A DNA stretch of 44,212 bases from Candidatus Omnitrophota bacterium (GTDB taxonomy: Bacteria; Omnitrophota; Gorgyraeia; 2-01-FULL-45-10), in the NCBI GenBank assembly GCA_018823705.1, contig JAHJHP010000090.1, positions 1 through 44,212 of the forward strand, in the 5' to 3' direction. A program made the translations under genes and the position numbers. This document shows positions 10,756-18,490 of this stretch, piece after piece. Numbering within the stretch: the stretch's first letter is position 1; each line of letters starts with the position of its first letter. A model generated the notes under the pieces. It searched no databases. It was not told where the DNA came from and was given only the letters and a program-made list of their open reading frames with translations.

Positions 10756-10851
10756 TTATAGGGCTAACGCGACCGGCTGAAAAGCGCTCGGTACCACTTG
10801 CATGGTAGCCAAGAGCTGATCAACCGTTGCTGGAACGTTTACGTTTTCAGC
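10756..10851 (-). other. tmRNA tag-peptide reading frame (31 residues)
   Basis: The frame starts with a GCT resume codon at 10851 and ends at TAA 10758-10756. The peptide begins AENVNVPATV and ends FQPVALAL. The A-E/A-N start and the small hydrophobic ending (cf. ALAA) are what proteases such as ClpXP recognise. It is about three times longer than the E. coli tag. The alternative frame beginning with GCA at the earlier GGCAAATC stops after eight codons and lacks the hydrophobic ending, so I prefer this one. Confidence 0.6.
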
Positions 10852-10959
10852 ATTTGTTGATTTGCCAGGTGTTTTAAGAGGCCTCCTAGCAACCTCTACA
10901 TGCAACCTTTACCTTGCTTATATGGGTCGAAGCCCTTCACCCCCTTTAACATGAGGCCA

Positions 10960-11099
10960 CGACTTATGGAGCGATAGCGACATAAGTCGTTCGCGTCGCT
11001 TCACAGTCGGGCCGAATTAAATCCCGCAAAATACATATAAAATGTCTACCTAACATAAAACGATTTTGCGGGAAGAACAATGCCGCAATTTATTCGGCC
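10960..11099. repeat. Nested inverted repeats between ssrA and smpB
   Basis: Three perfect inverted repeats lie here. CGACTTATG (10960-10968) pairs with CATAAGTCG (10981-10989). TCCCGCAAAAT (11022-11032) pairs with ATTTTGCGGGA (11063-11073). GGCCGAAT (11010-11017) pairs with ATTCGGCC (11092-11099), enclosing the previous pair and reaching the smpB stop codon. The transcript from smpB towards ssrA would fold into one large and one small hairpin. No clear U-tract follows, so it may be a processing signal instead of a terminator. No obvious separate ssrA promoter is visible. Confidence 0.6.
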
Positions 11100-11536
11100 A
11101 ACCTACGCTTGATCTCCCGGTCGGAATCGCGCTTCTTGATCGATTCCCGCTTATCGTATAGCTTCTTACCTTTGGCCAGGGCAATCTCAACTTTTGCGAG
11201 GCCATCCTTAAAATATAATTTCAGCGGGATCAGGACCAGGTGCTTTATTGAAGTTTCGTGCGCAAACTTTCGGATCTGCGCTCGATGGAGAAGTAGCTTC
11301 CTGGGCCTCATGGAGTCCGGATTGTTTATATTGCCGAACTCGTAGGGAGCTATGTGCATATTGTAGATAAAGATCTCTCTGCCGTCGATTCTGGCAAAGC
11401 TCTCATTGAGGCTTACATTACCGCTTCTTAATGACTTAACCTCTGTACCTGTCAAGGCTATGCCGGCCTCAAGGCTCTCTAGGATGGTATAATTAAACCT
11501 GGCTTGCCTGTTGGTGACGATCGTCTTATCTGGCAT
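11090..11536 (-). CDS. smpB: SsrA-binding protein SmpB
   Basis: This 148-residue protein binds the tRNA-like end of tmRNA and places it in stalled ribosomes. It shows the family landmarks: N-terminal TNRQARFNYTILE, GIALTGTEVKSLR, SFARIDGREIF, and the basic C-terminal tail (GKKLYDKRESIKKRDSDREI) that enters the empty mRNA channel. I start it at ATG 11536 (MPDKTI), which matches SmpB N-termini. The frame is open further upstream, but a strong promoter lies within that extension. It is followed by ssrA on the same strand, a pairing common in bacteria. Confidence 0.95.
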   Translation of the reverse strand: MPDKTIVTNRQARFNYTILESLEAGIALTGTEVKSLRSGNVSLNESFARIDGREIFIYNMHIAPYEFGNINNPDSMRPRKLLLHRAQIRKFAHETSIKHLVLIPLKLYFKDGLAKVEIALAKGKKLYDKRESIKKRDSDREIKRRLAE

Positions 11537-11548
11537 TTTAGCCCGATT

Positions 11549-11577
11549 AATATAGCATAATATCGTCATAAAAGCAA
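11549..11577 (-). promoter_or_regulatory. Promoter of smpB (possibly also ssrA)
   Basis: TTGCTT (11577-11572) and TATATT (11554-11549) are separated by 17 bases on the minus strand. Transcription would begin only about 5-8 bases before the smpB ATG at 11536, leaving a nearly leaderless mRNA. This agrees with the absence of a ribosome-binding site before that ATG. Confidence 0.6.
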
Positions 11578-11610
11578 GACGGAGATTTTTCGGCCAATAA
11601 CCAGGGGATT

Positions 11611-11643
11611 TAGGGGACGTGTCACTTTGGGACACGTCCCCTA
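11611..11643. repeat. Perfect 13-bp palindrome (GGGGACGTGTC type)
   Basis: TAGGGGACGTGTC pairs perfectly with GACACGTCCCCTA around a 7-base loop. It lies between two divergent promoters. Partial echoes, GACACGTCC near 11811 and GACACGCCCCC near 12118, flank the tRNA gene. Such GGGGACGTGTC palindromes resemble REP elements mobilised by RAYT-type transposases; no transposase is present here. It could also act as an insulator between the divergent units. Confidence 0.65.
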
Positions 11644-11655
11644 TTTCCTCTTGAA

Positions 11656-11684
11656 TTGACAGTCGGAACGATTTGGAGTATACT
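11656..11684 (+). promoter_or_regulatory. Sigma-70-type promoter of tRNA-Leu
   Basis: A consensus TTGACA (11656-11661) and TATACT (11679-11684) are separated by 17 bases. Transcription would start about ten bases before the tRNA. This is the closest match to the housekeeping promoter consensus that I found in the window. Confidence 0.8.
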
Positions 11685-11701
11685 TGGTGAGCTAATTTCG
11701 T

Positions 11702-11786
11702 GCGGAAGTGGCGGAACTGGCAGACGCGTACGGCTCAGAACCGTATGGGTAATTCCTTAAGGGTTCGACTCCCTTCTTCCGCACCA
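11702..11786 (+). tRNA. tRNA-Leu (anticodon CAG)
   Basis: The 85-base gene has acceptor arms GCGGAAG/CTTCCGC, discriminator A and an encoded CCA. The anticodon loop CTCAGAA between TACGG and CCGTA gives CAG, reading CTG leucine codons. A long class II variable arm (TGGGTAATTCCTTAA) and the T arm GGGTTCGACTCCC are present. No intron or mismatch in the acceptor stem is seen. Confidence 0.96.
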
Positions 11787-11835
11787 ATCTCACCGTTATA
11801 CATAAAGCGACACGTCCACTACGATCTACCGATTT

Positions 11836-12069
11836 TTAATTGGTGACGGTGCCGGTATCCATCGTTTCTTCCATCTGGCCTATTTCTTGCTCTGATTGGT
11901 CCTGCTCGTCGCTAATCTCGGATTCGAGATTTTGATCGAGCTCGGATTCAGGCTGCTCAGTTTCACTCTCCGCTTCGGAATCGGATCCGTCTTCATTCTG
12001 ACAATAGCCGGAGATCTCCCAGCCCACAAGAAGTAGGCAGGCGATTATTACTATTACGACTTTTTTCAT
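11836..12069 (-). CDS. Small acidic secreted protein
   Basis: This is a 77-residue protein starting at ATG 12069, with a strong ribosome site (GGGAGGGG). A Sec-type signal peptide covers roughly residues 1-22 (MKKVVIVIIACLLLVGWEIS). The remainder is almost entirely Asp, Glu, Gln and Ser, with no hydrophobic core, so it is probably disordered in the periplasm or outside. No family is recognised. Its own -10 box suggests independent expression. It could bind cations or coat a surface, but that is a guess. Confidence 0.65.
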   Translation of the reverse strand: MKKVVIVIIACLLLVGWEISGYCQNEDGSDSEAESETEQPESELDQNLESEISDEQDQSEQEIGQMEETMDTGTVTN

Positions 12070-12091
12070 CTTCCCCTCCCTCGTTGCTTTA

Positions 12092-12097
12092 ATTATA
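12092..12097 (-). promoter_or_regulatory. -10 element of the acidic secreted protein gene
   Basis: A perfect TATAAT (12097-12092, minus strand) lies 22 bases before the start codon. The matching -35 region is weak (TGTCAA at 18 bases), so the strength is uncertain. Confidence 0.45.
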
Positions 12098-12143
12098 ACG
12101 CGTGGGCAGGCCAAATTGACACGCCCCCTATAACCCTATGACT

Positions 12144-14033
12144 TTACTGGCTCAGCCTACCCGCTACGACTCTCTTCAGTTCTTCCATACCCCGGCCGCA
12201 AAGCGCCATAGCTCTTTCATAATACTCCCTGGCCGTTTCAGGATTCTTTAACCTCATATAAATATCACCAACACGGACATACGCGATGGCTATCGATTGG
12301 GCTGACCTGGTATTAGCCACGGCAGTCTCATAGATCCTGATGGCCTTCTCATGCTCTCCCATCTGGTCATACGTTGTCGCGAGGTTCATATAGCCGTCCA
12401 CAAACGACGGATCGACTTTTATCGCGCGCTCAAATTGCCGTATCGCCTCGGGATACCTTTTCGTCTCGGCGTACGCCACTCCCATGCTGCTCAAAGCCTC
12501 CAGATTGTCAGGCCTGATCTCGAGCGCCTTCGCCAGGACCGCGATAGCTTCATCGTAACGGCCAAGCCCGACATAACAGAACCCCAGAATATTTCTTGGG
12601 GCGAAATAGCCCTCCGATAAAACTATGGCCTTAAGAAGAGGCTTTATTGCCGCTTCATATTGCCCCCGGTCCGAATATGCCGCGCCAAGCGTCGCGAGGC
12701 CCCACGGGTTAAGCGGGTTTATCTTCAGTATTGAGTTCGTCACCGCGACCTGGCTCTTCCAGTCCTCATTCCTCATCATAGTCCTGACGGAATATACTAA
12801 TACCAGTATAGCGGCTATGGCTACGGCAAACCTTCCGGCTTTCGATCTATTGACGGCTCCCGCGCTGATCGCGTACTTTCCCAAAAGGATCGCAAGGAGC
12901 ATGCAGAACCCTATCGAGGGAAGATATAAGAATCTTTCCGCCATAATCGCCCTTAGAGGCACTATATTCGAAACGGGCAGAAGCGCCGCGAAGAAGAGGC
13001 ATATGGCAAAAGAAGTCCTGCGCGAACGCCTGAATATGAAGGGAAGCGCCGCTATCAGAGCTGCAATCGCCGCCGCCGACATAAGAACCCTTGGCTCGGC
13101 AATGGATGAGTAGACGGTCGTGACATAATAAGCGCTTAATTTTATCGGCAGCGCTAATATCTTGATATAATCGCACAGCGCGACCAGCATAGTAAGGAAT
13201 GTATCATAGGGGCCGCCTCCCCACCACGGGCACTGGCTGACTCTATTTATCACCAGAAATCTCACCGCAACGAAGAACGCGCTGAGTAAAAAATACGGCG
13301 CAAATTTCAACACTCTTCGCTTAATGCTCTCCCGCCCCGCGAAGTGAATATCATATAGGACCAATAACAACGGCAGACTGATCGCCATCTCTTTCGAAAA
13401 TAGCGAAGCTGTAAATAGCACCAGGGAAAAAGCGAGATATCTCTTCTTCCCGGCTTTCATGAATAACAGGTAGAGTATAAAGGCCCCAAGATAAAAGAAT
13501 AAGAATAGCACGCTGGAACGAGAGGATATCCAGGCGACCGCTTCCGTCTGTACCGGATGGCACGCGAAGAGGAGGCTGGCGAGAAACGCTATGGAGCCCA
13601 CCCGAAATTCTTTTCTTTCGTTGCGACATCCCGCCCCGCCTATCCCCGATCTGAAGGCCGGGGCGTTGGGCGGCGGGACAACGCTATTTCCGAAGATGAG
13701 CTGTAAGAGAATAAAGAGCAGCACAACGTTTAACGCGTGCAGGACGACATTCTCCAGGTGATACCCGAAAGTATTAAGGCCCCAGCGCCGGTAATCCAGC
13801 GCGAACGATATGGTAGTAAGAGGCCTGTAGACGTCCTGCGCGAGTTCCGCAAACGCCGCCGCCGACGGACTTGTAAAAAATGAAGGGATGTTTTCAAAGC
13901 TGCGTATATTGATATTCTTTACGATGAAGTAATCGTCATCGTATAAAAATTCTCCGCCCAACGAATTGGAATAAACTATGATCGTGAAGATGGAAAGCAG
14001 CAGGGCCGCTTTTACTTTATTATTCAGGCTCAT
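12144..14033 (-). CDS. TMTC-like multi-membrane-span TPR protein (probable GT-C transferase)
   Basis: This 629-residue protein begins with a membrane helix and then the acidic signature FLYDDDYFI (D32-D34), followed by YRPLTTISFALDYRRWGLNTFGYHLENVVLHALN. This is the first-loop pattern of TMTC-like, GT-C-fold glycosyltransferases. About ten hydrophobic segments extend to about residue 420. Roughly five TPR units (about 435-610; e.g. NLEALSSMGVAYAETKRYPE) follow, probably outside the membrane. Family members are thought to transfer sugars from a prenyl-phosphate donor to proteins, but many bacterial ones are uncharacterised. The start overlaps the YdjC-like gene by 14 bases, so it belongs to the same operon. 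Confidence 0.75.
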   Translation of the reverse strand: MSLNNKVKAALLLSIFTIIVYSNSLGGEFLYDDDYFIVKNINIRSFENIPSFFTSPSAAAFAELAQDVYRPLTTISFALDYRRWGLNTFGYHLENVVLHALNVVLLFILLQLIFGNSVVPPPNAPAFRSGIGGAGCRNERKEFRVGSIAFLASLLFACHPVQTEAVAWISSRSSVLFLFFYLGAFILYLLFMKAGKKRYLAFSLVLFTASLFSKEMAISLPLLLVLYDIHFAGRESIKRRVLKFAPYFLLSAFFVAVRFLVINRVSQCPWWGGGPYDTFLTMLVALCDYIKILALPIKLSAYYVTTVYSSIAEPRVLMSAAAIAALIAALPFIFRRSRRTSFAICLFFAALLPVSNIVPLRAIMAERFLYLPSIGFCMLLAILLGKYAISAGAVNRSKAGRFAVAIAAILVLVYSVRTMMRNEDWKSQVAVTNSILKINPLNPWGLATLGAAYSDRGQYEAAIKPLLKAIVLSEGYFAPRNILGFCYVGLGRYDEAIAVLAKALEIRPDNLEALSSMGVAYAETKRYPEAIRQFERAIKVDPSFVDGYMNLATTYDQMGEHEKAIRIYETAVANTRSAQSIAIAYVRVGDIYMRLKNPETAREYYERAMALCGRGMEELKRVVAGRLSQ

Positions 14034-14877
14034 TTTTTGAAAGGAATTCCCCGTAGCTTACGAGGCTTATCTCTTTTTCATCTGCCGATTTTTTCACACG
14101 GCGACTCGTCAACGCAAAGAGTTCCGCCTCGGAATTTTTGTGAAATGTATATCTATTCAGGACTTCCGGCCCCAGAAAACCGGGATGGCACACAAGCTCC
14201 GTTGTCCCGTCTTTCAGGTTGGCCAGCATATCGAGCAGTATGTCTTCGGTGATATTGCCGGAGTCGAGGAATCCCAGGAAATGCTCCGGCGCTCTCATCC
14301 CGGATAACTTTATAGCTCGCGCCATGTTGCCCGCAAAAATTGATAGCGCCATCTCCTTGCAGACGGTTCTTACGCTACAGCGGGATCTCGAGCTCTCAGC
14401 GTGCGGATATCTGAGGGCGGGAATATTGTATTCTTTAGCGAGCGAGATAAGGATATCCAGTAATTTCGGCAGCATATGTATATGTTCGTGGCTCGACAGG
14501 TTAGTTATATTGATGCCCGTTTCATGCGCCCTTTTCAGCTGGGCTTTCCATTCGATATATACTTCGTCGAGACTGATCGCTCCGGATATGTACTTGAGCA
14601 GGAATTCGGCGTGTCCTCTGTAAAACCTGCCATCAGCATCGACAAGGGACGGTATCGCGGAAGGTTCCGTAAGGGCTTCTGTTTCAGTCAACGCAAGATG
14701 CGCGCCGGCTTCACCCAGGCCGATCTTTTTGGAAAGCAATATAGCATCGTCAAACGCTTCACCGCTCGGCAGGAGGTTTAGTGACGTGACGATCCCCTCT
14801 GCATAAGAGCGCGCTATGCCTTCATTCACGCTCTTCGTCAGTCCGAAATCATCAGCCGCCACTATCAGTTGTTTCAT
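14020..14877 (-). CDS. YdjC/ChbG/HpnK-family carbohydrate deacetylase (NaxD-like)
   Basis: This 285-residue protein belongs to the YdjC family of metal-dependent deacetylases. Visible motifs are the N-terminal VAADDFGLT (D9-D10), H60 in GAHLALTE, and SSHEHIHMLP (H130, H132, H134). Family members remove acetyl groups from chitobiose (ChbG), hopanoid precursors (HpnK) or undecaprenyl-phosphate GalNAc (NaxD). The gene starts 1 base after the GT2 gene and is followed by the TPR transferase. This placement between a prenyl-phosphate glycosyltransferase and an ArnT-like enzyme favours a NaxD-type role, though the substrate is not proven. Confidence 0.8.
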   Translation of the reverse strand: MKQLIVAADDFGLTKSVNEGIARSYAEGIVTSLNLLPSGEAFDDAILLSKKIGLGEAGAHLALTETEALTEPSAIPSLVDADGRFYRGHAEFLLKYISGAISLDEVYIEWKAQLKRAHETGINITNLSSHEHIHMLPKLLDILISLAKEYNIPALRYPHAESSRSRCSVRTVCKEMALSIFAGNMARAIKLSGMRAPEHFLGFLDSGNITEDILLDMLANLKDGTTELVCHPGFLGPEVLNRYTFHKNSEAELFALTSRRVKKSADEKEISLVSYGEFLSKNEPE

Positions 14878-14878
14878 A

Positions 14879-15580
14879 TTACTGTCCTTTTCGTCCTAAT
14901 CTGTAACTAAACATGTCGAAGAATGTGCGCGCCACAACGCTCATGCGCGATATGGTGGACGAGCCTTTTGTGCGATGCTCAAAGATCAGGCCGTACTGTT
15001 TTATCCTGAATCCGCGTCTCACGGCTTCGGCGAATATTTCAACGTCGATGAACGGGCTTCTCGATTTCAAAGCGAGCCCGTTCAGGACCTCGCGCTTGTA
15101 TATCTTCAGCCCTGAATTGATATCCTTAAGATGCAAATTGAACAATGACTGGACCAGAAGATTATATACCTTTGACATCAATATACGCCTAAGCTTCGAG
15201 TCTTTTATGACCAGAGAATATGCCGTAATGATATCGGCTTCGTCAAGAAACTCCATCGCCTTCTTTATATCCTGCTCTTTGGCGGGAAAGTCCGAGTCCG
15301 TATATATTACCACGTCTTTCGTGGCAGCCATCAGGCCGGTATTCAGCGCGCCGCCGAATTTTGAATTAACTTTAAGGTGTACAGACTTAATGTGCTGATC
15401 CTTGAGAGCCATCAAGTCCACGAGACGTCCGCTCCCGTCTGTAGACGCGTCATCCGCGACCACGATCTCATAATCGCTTGATATCTGCACGGCCAATTCT
15501 GTGGCCCGGCGTATCGTCTCGGCGATATTGTCGGCCTCATTGAACATGGGAAATACAAATGAGACACTTTTAAGCGTCAT
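14879..15580 (-). CDS. GT2 family prenyl-phosphate glycosyltransferase (ArnC/DPM-like)
   Basis: This 233-residue protein has a GT-A fold. FPMFNEADNI opens the nucleotide site, VADDASTDGS (41-50) binds the nucleotide, and YTDSD (93-97) supplies the DxD metal motif. It resembles dolichyl-phosphate mannose synthases and ArnC/FlmF, which load a sugar onto a lipid phosphate. No C-terminal membrane helices are present, unlike ArnC, so it is the short soluble type. It overlaps the ArnT-like gene by one base at 15580 and leads directly into the deacetylase gene. Confidence 0.87.
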   Translation of the reverse strand: MTLKSVSFVFPMFNEADNIAETIRRATELAVQISSDYEIVVADDASTDGSGRLVDLMALKDQHIKSVHLKVNSKFGGALNTGLMAATKDVVIYTDSDFPAKEQDIKKAMEFLDEADIITAYSLVIKDSKLRRILMSKVYNLLVQSLFNLHLKDINSGLKIYKREVLNGLALKSRSPFIDVEIFAEAVRRGFRIKQYGLIFEHRTKGSSTISRMSVVARTFFDMFSYRLGRKGQ

Positions 15581-17244
15581 TACGAGCCCTCTCGCTTCAC
15601 CAGGAAATGTCCGTCAGCAGGGGCCTCGTTGGTTATTATAGCGCGTTTTCCCGTCACGGATAGCATATACGATGGCTTAACATATGTCTTTGTGATCTCC
15701 GGATCATATAGATGTTTATGGTTCTTCTCTTTCATCACCGCCCATATCCTCTTTTCGGAATTCATGAAATTGATCTGTATGTGGTGCTTGTCCAGATCGA
15801 CCGGAAACTTTCCGGTATAGAAAGCCAGCCCGGGGAGATAATTGCTCGCTGAGCCCAGCTCCTCGCCCGGGTTCATGACGGACGATAGCTTCGTGGCCAC
15901 TTCTTTACTCGTCTCATAACGCTCTATGTCGGGCAGGATCAACACGCTAAACGGACACAGGAATATCGCGATCGACAAAGCTATCAGCGAGAACGCCCAT
16001 CCGAAATTCTTGCGTACGAATGCCATAAGCGAAAATAGGCCTCCGAATGCCAGAAATAGGCCGGATATTATTGCGCCCGGCAGGATCGATGGAAAGTCGA
16101 TCTTTGCGTAAATCGCCGCGCCCACCCATCCCAGGATCATTATGGCCGATAGCAGATAATAAGAAACCTTTGTGACCCCGGTAATTGATTTTGAAGTCCT
16201 GCCTTTCAGGAAATCATCCAGTAGCGCGCCTACGATGACCGCCAGAGAGATAAATAACGGAAAGATGTACGTCGGAAGCTTGGTGCTGGAGACGGTAAAG
16301 AATCCGAATATGACAATGAGCCAGATGAGGACGAATATCGAGCCCTTCTTACTATTATCTACTCCTGTCTCCTGTCCCCTGGCTTTCCTGAACATATGCC
16401 ATATCCCGACCGGCAGAAATATGCTCCACGGAAAGAAACCGCCGAATATAATAGGAATATTATAGTAAACTTGAGAACCAATTTTATGTTCGGAAACTAG
16501 AAACCGCGTGACGTTATGCAATCCGAAGAAACCGTCCATAAATGCCTGGCCGTGGAGCTTATATATCGCAATATACCATGGCGCGCTTAAGGCGATAAAG
16601 ACGATGGCCGCCTGCAATAAAGGCATTCTCCTGAGCGCCTTCAGATCTTTCACGAATAACAGGAACGCGAAGATCGCGATGATAAACAGGACCAAATATA
16701 CGGGCCCCTTCGTGAGAGCCGCAAGAGCTATAGATGCCGACGATAACAGGTAAAAATAATTCGTCTTTTTAATATAGCCGCATATAAAAAATAGTGTCGC
16801 CAGCAGCAAAAATACGAATAGCGCCATATCAGTAATGCACGCTCTCGATAATATTATATATTCGACGTTAGTGGCAAGTATAAGAGCTGAAAGGAATCCC
16901 GCGCGGCGGGTAAAAAGGATACTGCCCAAAAAAAAGATGGCGATGACACCGGCCGTTCCTAATACAGCCGAAGGCAGCCGCGCGGCGAACTCATTCACCC
17001 CAAACGCCTTGAAAGAGGCCTCGACCAGCCAATAGAAGAGTATCGGCTTCTCGAATTGCGGTTTCCCGTAAAGATACGGGGTCACCCATTCATCCTTAGC
17101 CAGCATCTCTCTGGCAGTCTCGGCGTAAAACGTCTCATCCGGATCTGTCAGCGCAAGCTTCCCCAGCTGAAGAAAGAAGAGGTAGTTGCAGATAAGGATA
17201 AGTACCGATAGGGCTATCAGTGTCTTTTTATAAATTCTGTCCAT
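15580..17244 (-). CDS. ArnT/FlmK-like lipid A glycosyltransferase (PMT_2, GT83-like)
   Basis: This 554-residue polytopic membrane protein has an ArnT signature in the first periplasmic loop: LTDPDETFYAETAREMLAK and DEWVTPYLYG, with catalytic-type D34/D36-E37, then FEKPILFYWL. About 12 hydrophobic segments follow, with a soluble C-terminal domain from about 450. ArnT and its relatives move a sugar from an undecaprenyl phosphate to lipid A or other acceptors at the periplasmic face. It is the first gene of a four-gene cassette. A palindromic repeat separates it from the upstream UROD-like gene. Confidence 0.88.
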   Translation of the reverse strand: MDRIYKKTLIALSVLILICNYLFFLQLGKLALTDPDETFYAETAREMLAKDEWVTPYLYGKPQFEKPILFYWLVEASFKAFGVNEFAARLPSAVLGTAGVIAIFFLGSILFTRRAGFLSALILATNVEYIILSRACITDMALFVFLLLATLFFICGYIKKTNYFYLLSSASIALAALTKGPVYLVLFIIAIFAFLLFVKDLKALRRMPLLQAAIVFIALSAPWYIAIYKLHGQAFMDGFFGLHNVTRFLVSEHKIGSQVYYNIPIIFGGFFPWSIFLPVGIWHMFRKARGQETGVDNSKKGSIFVLIWLIVIFGFFTVSSTKLPTYIFPLFISLAVIVGALLDDFLKGRTSKSITGVTKVSYYLLSAIMILGWVGAAIYAKIDFPSILPGAIISGLFLAFGGLFSLMAFVRKNFGWAFSLIALSIAIFLCPFSVLILPDIERYETSKEVATKLSSVMNPGEELGSASNYLPGLAFYTGKFPVDLDKHHIQINFMNSEKRIWAVMKEKNHKHLYDPEITKTYVKPSYMLSVTGKRAIITNEAPADGHFLVKREGS

Positions 17245-17255
17245 GATCTTTCCTT

Positions 17256-17440
17256 GTCATTGCGAGACGCCGAAGGCGGCGAAGCCTGCCTGCTTGCTGC
17301 CTACCTACCGGCAGGCAGGCAGGCAATCTTCATCTCACCGTCATTTCAATCTCGCTAGATTGCTTCAGCGCTTTGGCGCTTCGCAACCTTCGGGATTGCC
17401 ACGTCAGAAAATAGTCCGGCAACATCTTCCTCGCAATGAC
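17256..17440. repeat. MITE-like palindromic repeat, copy A (long)
   Basis: This 185-bp element has terminal inverted repeats GTCATTGCGAG (17256-17266) and CTCGCAATGAC (17430-17440). The interior holds smaller palindromes and a GGCAGGCAGGCAGGCAAT run. It fills almost the whole gap between the UROD-like gene (ends 17444) and the ArnT-like start (17244). There is no coding capacity. The ends match copies B and C. Confidence 0.85.
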
Positions 17441-17443
17441 AGT

Positions 17444-18490
17444 TTACTCACAGCCCTGCAACTGAAAGGAGACGTTGCGCAGCGTCTCGAAGACTTTACG
17501 CGCCGCGGTATCATCCAGGGTACCCAGGCCACAACTTGGAGTAACTATCGAGGATACGTTCTCTCCCGAAATGCCTTTATCCGTTAACATCTTGATGCCT
17601 TCGGTAAACTTCTTTACCAACGATCCCGCGCTCTCCCTGTCGATAGCCTCTGAACTCGGCACTATACCCCACGCAATGGCGCCGCCCCTGCCCAGGAATG
17701 CTTTAAGCTCAGCGCCATATAGAAGGAGCTCCTTTGTGAAAGCATAGGCGTCAAAATTCAATACGTCGAGATCTCTCTTTAAGAGCAACGGCCAATCCGT
17801 GTTGCCGCAACAGTGAAGGCCGGCCATCGCGCCCTCTTCCTTCACGGCAGCGATCACTTCATCGAGCTTCGAGAAAGCATCCTCAACGTTAATATTGACA
17901 AAACTCGAACCTATCGAGACCAGATACGGCTCGTCGATAAATATCATTACCGACGGAAATATCTTTTTAAGCTCCCTTACCTGCCACCTCACTTTCATGC
18001 ACAACGCCTTGGTCAGGACTTCGAACGTGTCCTTGTCATACATGACCGCCTGTTTATTTTCGTTCGTAATGGTAAGCGCGAAACTGATCGGTCCTGTGGT
18101 ATGCCCCTTAATGCACTTCACAGCTCCGCGGCGCGTATCAAATTCTTCGATAAAGGCATATAAGCCCTCGGCGTGGTCTTTCGATATTTTAAAATATTCC
18201 ATATCACCCTCAAGATATTTGGTATAAGCCCCTTCCATCTCACGCATTGCTCTGGCTGTGTCGATATGTATGGTCTTTCTGGCGCTGTCGACCACTATCC
18301 CCGGGAGGCCTTCCGAGTATTGGACGTACATGCTCTCCAGAAACGATCTCTTCGGAAGCTGCGGCCAGAAAGGAATGCTCTGAAAATTATTGAATATAAC
18401 GGAGAGCGCGAATCCGGTCTCCCTGAAAGGAACGCTGCCTATGCCTGTAGCGTCAAAATTGAACTTCAATTTACGAGGCTTTCCACTCAC
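17444..18490 (-). CDS. UROD/MetE-like TIM-barrel protein
   Basis: This 348-residue protein resembles the uroporphyrinogen decarboxylase / cobalamin-independent methionine synthase superfamily. Features include FDATGIGSVPF at the start, FIDEPYL near residue 190 and GLHCCGNTDW near 227, whose His and Cys residues could bind zinc as in MetE-type methyltransferases. It is shorter than MetE and lacks its N-terminal barrel, so it is probably a stand-alone methyltransferase of unknown substrate. The start is GTG at 18490, within the 3' end of the htpX-like gene (20-base overlap). Translation is probably coupled, since no ribosome site is visible. Confidence 0.6.
   Translation of the reverse strand: MSGKPRKLKFNFDATGIGSVPFRETGFALSVIFNNFQSIPFWPQLPKRSFLESMYVQYSEGLPGIVVDSARKTIHIDTARAMREMEGAYTKYLEGDMEYFKISKDHAEGLYAFIEEFDTRRGAVKCIKGHTTGPISFALTITNENKQAVMYDKDTFEVLTKALCMKVRWQVRELKKIFPSVMIFIDEPYLVSIGSSFVNINVEDAFSKLDEVIAAVKEEGAMAGLHCCGNTDWPLLLKRDLDVLNFDAYAFTKELLLYGAELKAFLGRGGAIAWGIVPSSEAIDRESAGSLVKKFTEGIKMLTDKGISGENVSSIVTPSCGLGTLDDTAARKVFETLRNVSFQLQGCE

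Noticed and set aside
17243-17587. Plus-strand open frame across repeat copy A
   Set aside because: Most of it translates the repeat, including its GGCAGG run. No ribosome site and no family resemblance.
17444-18490. True uroporphyrinogen decarboxylase (HemE)
   Set aside because: The HCCGNTDW motif and FIDEPYL segment fit the MetE-like side of the superfamily better. No heme genes are nearby.
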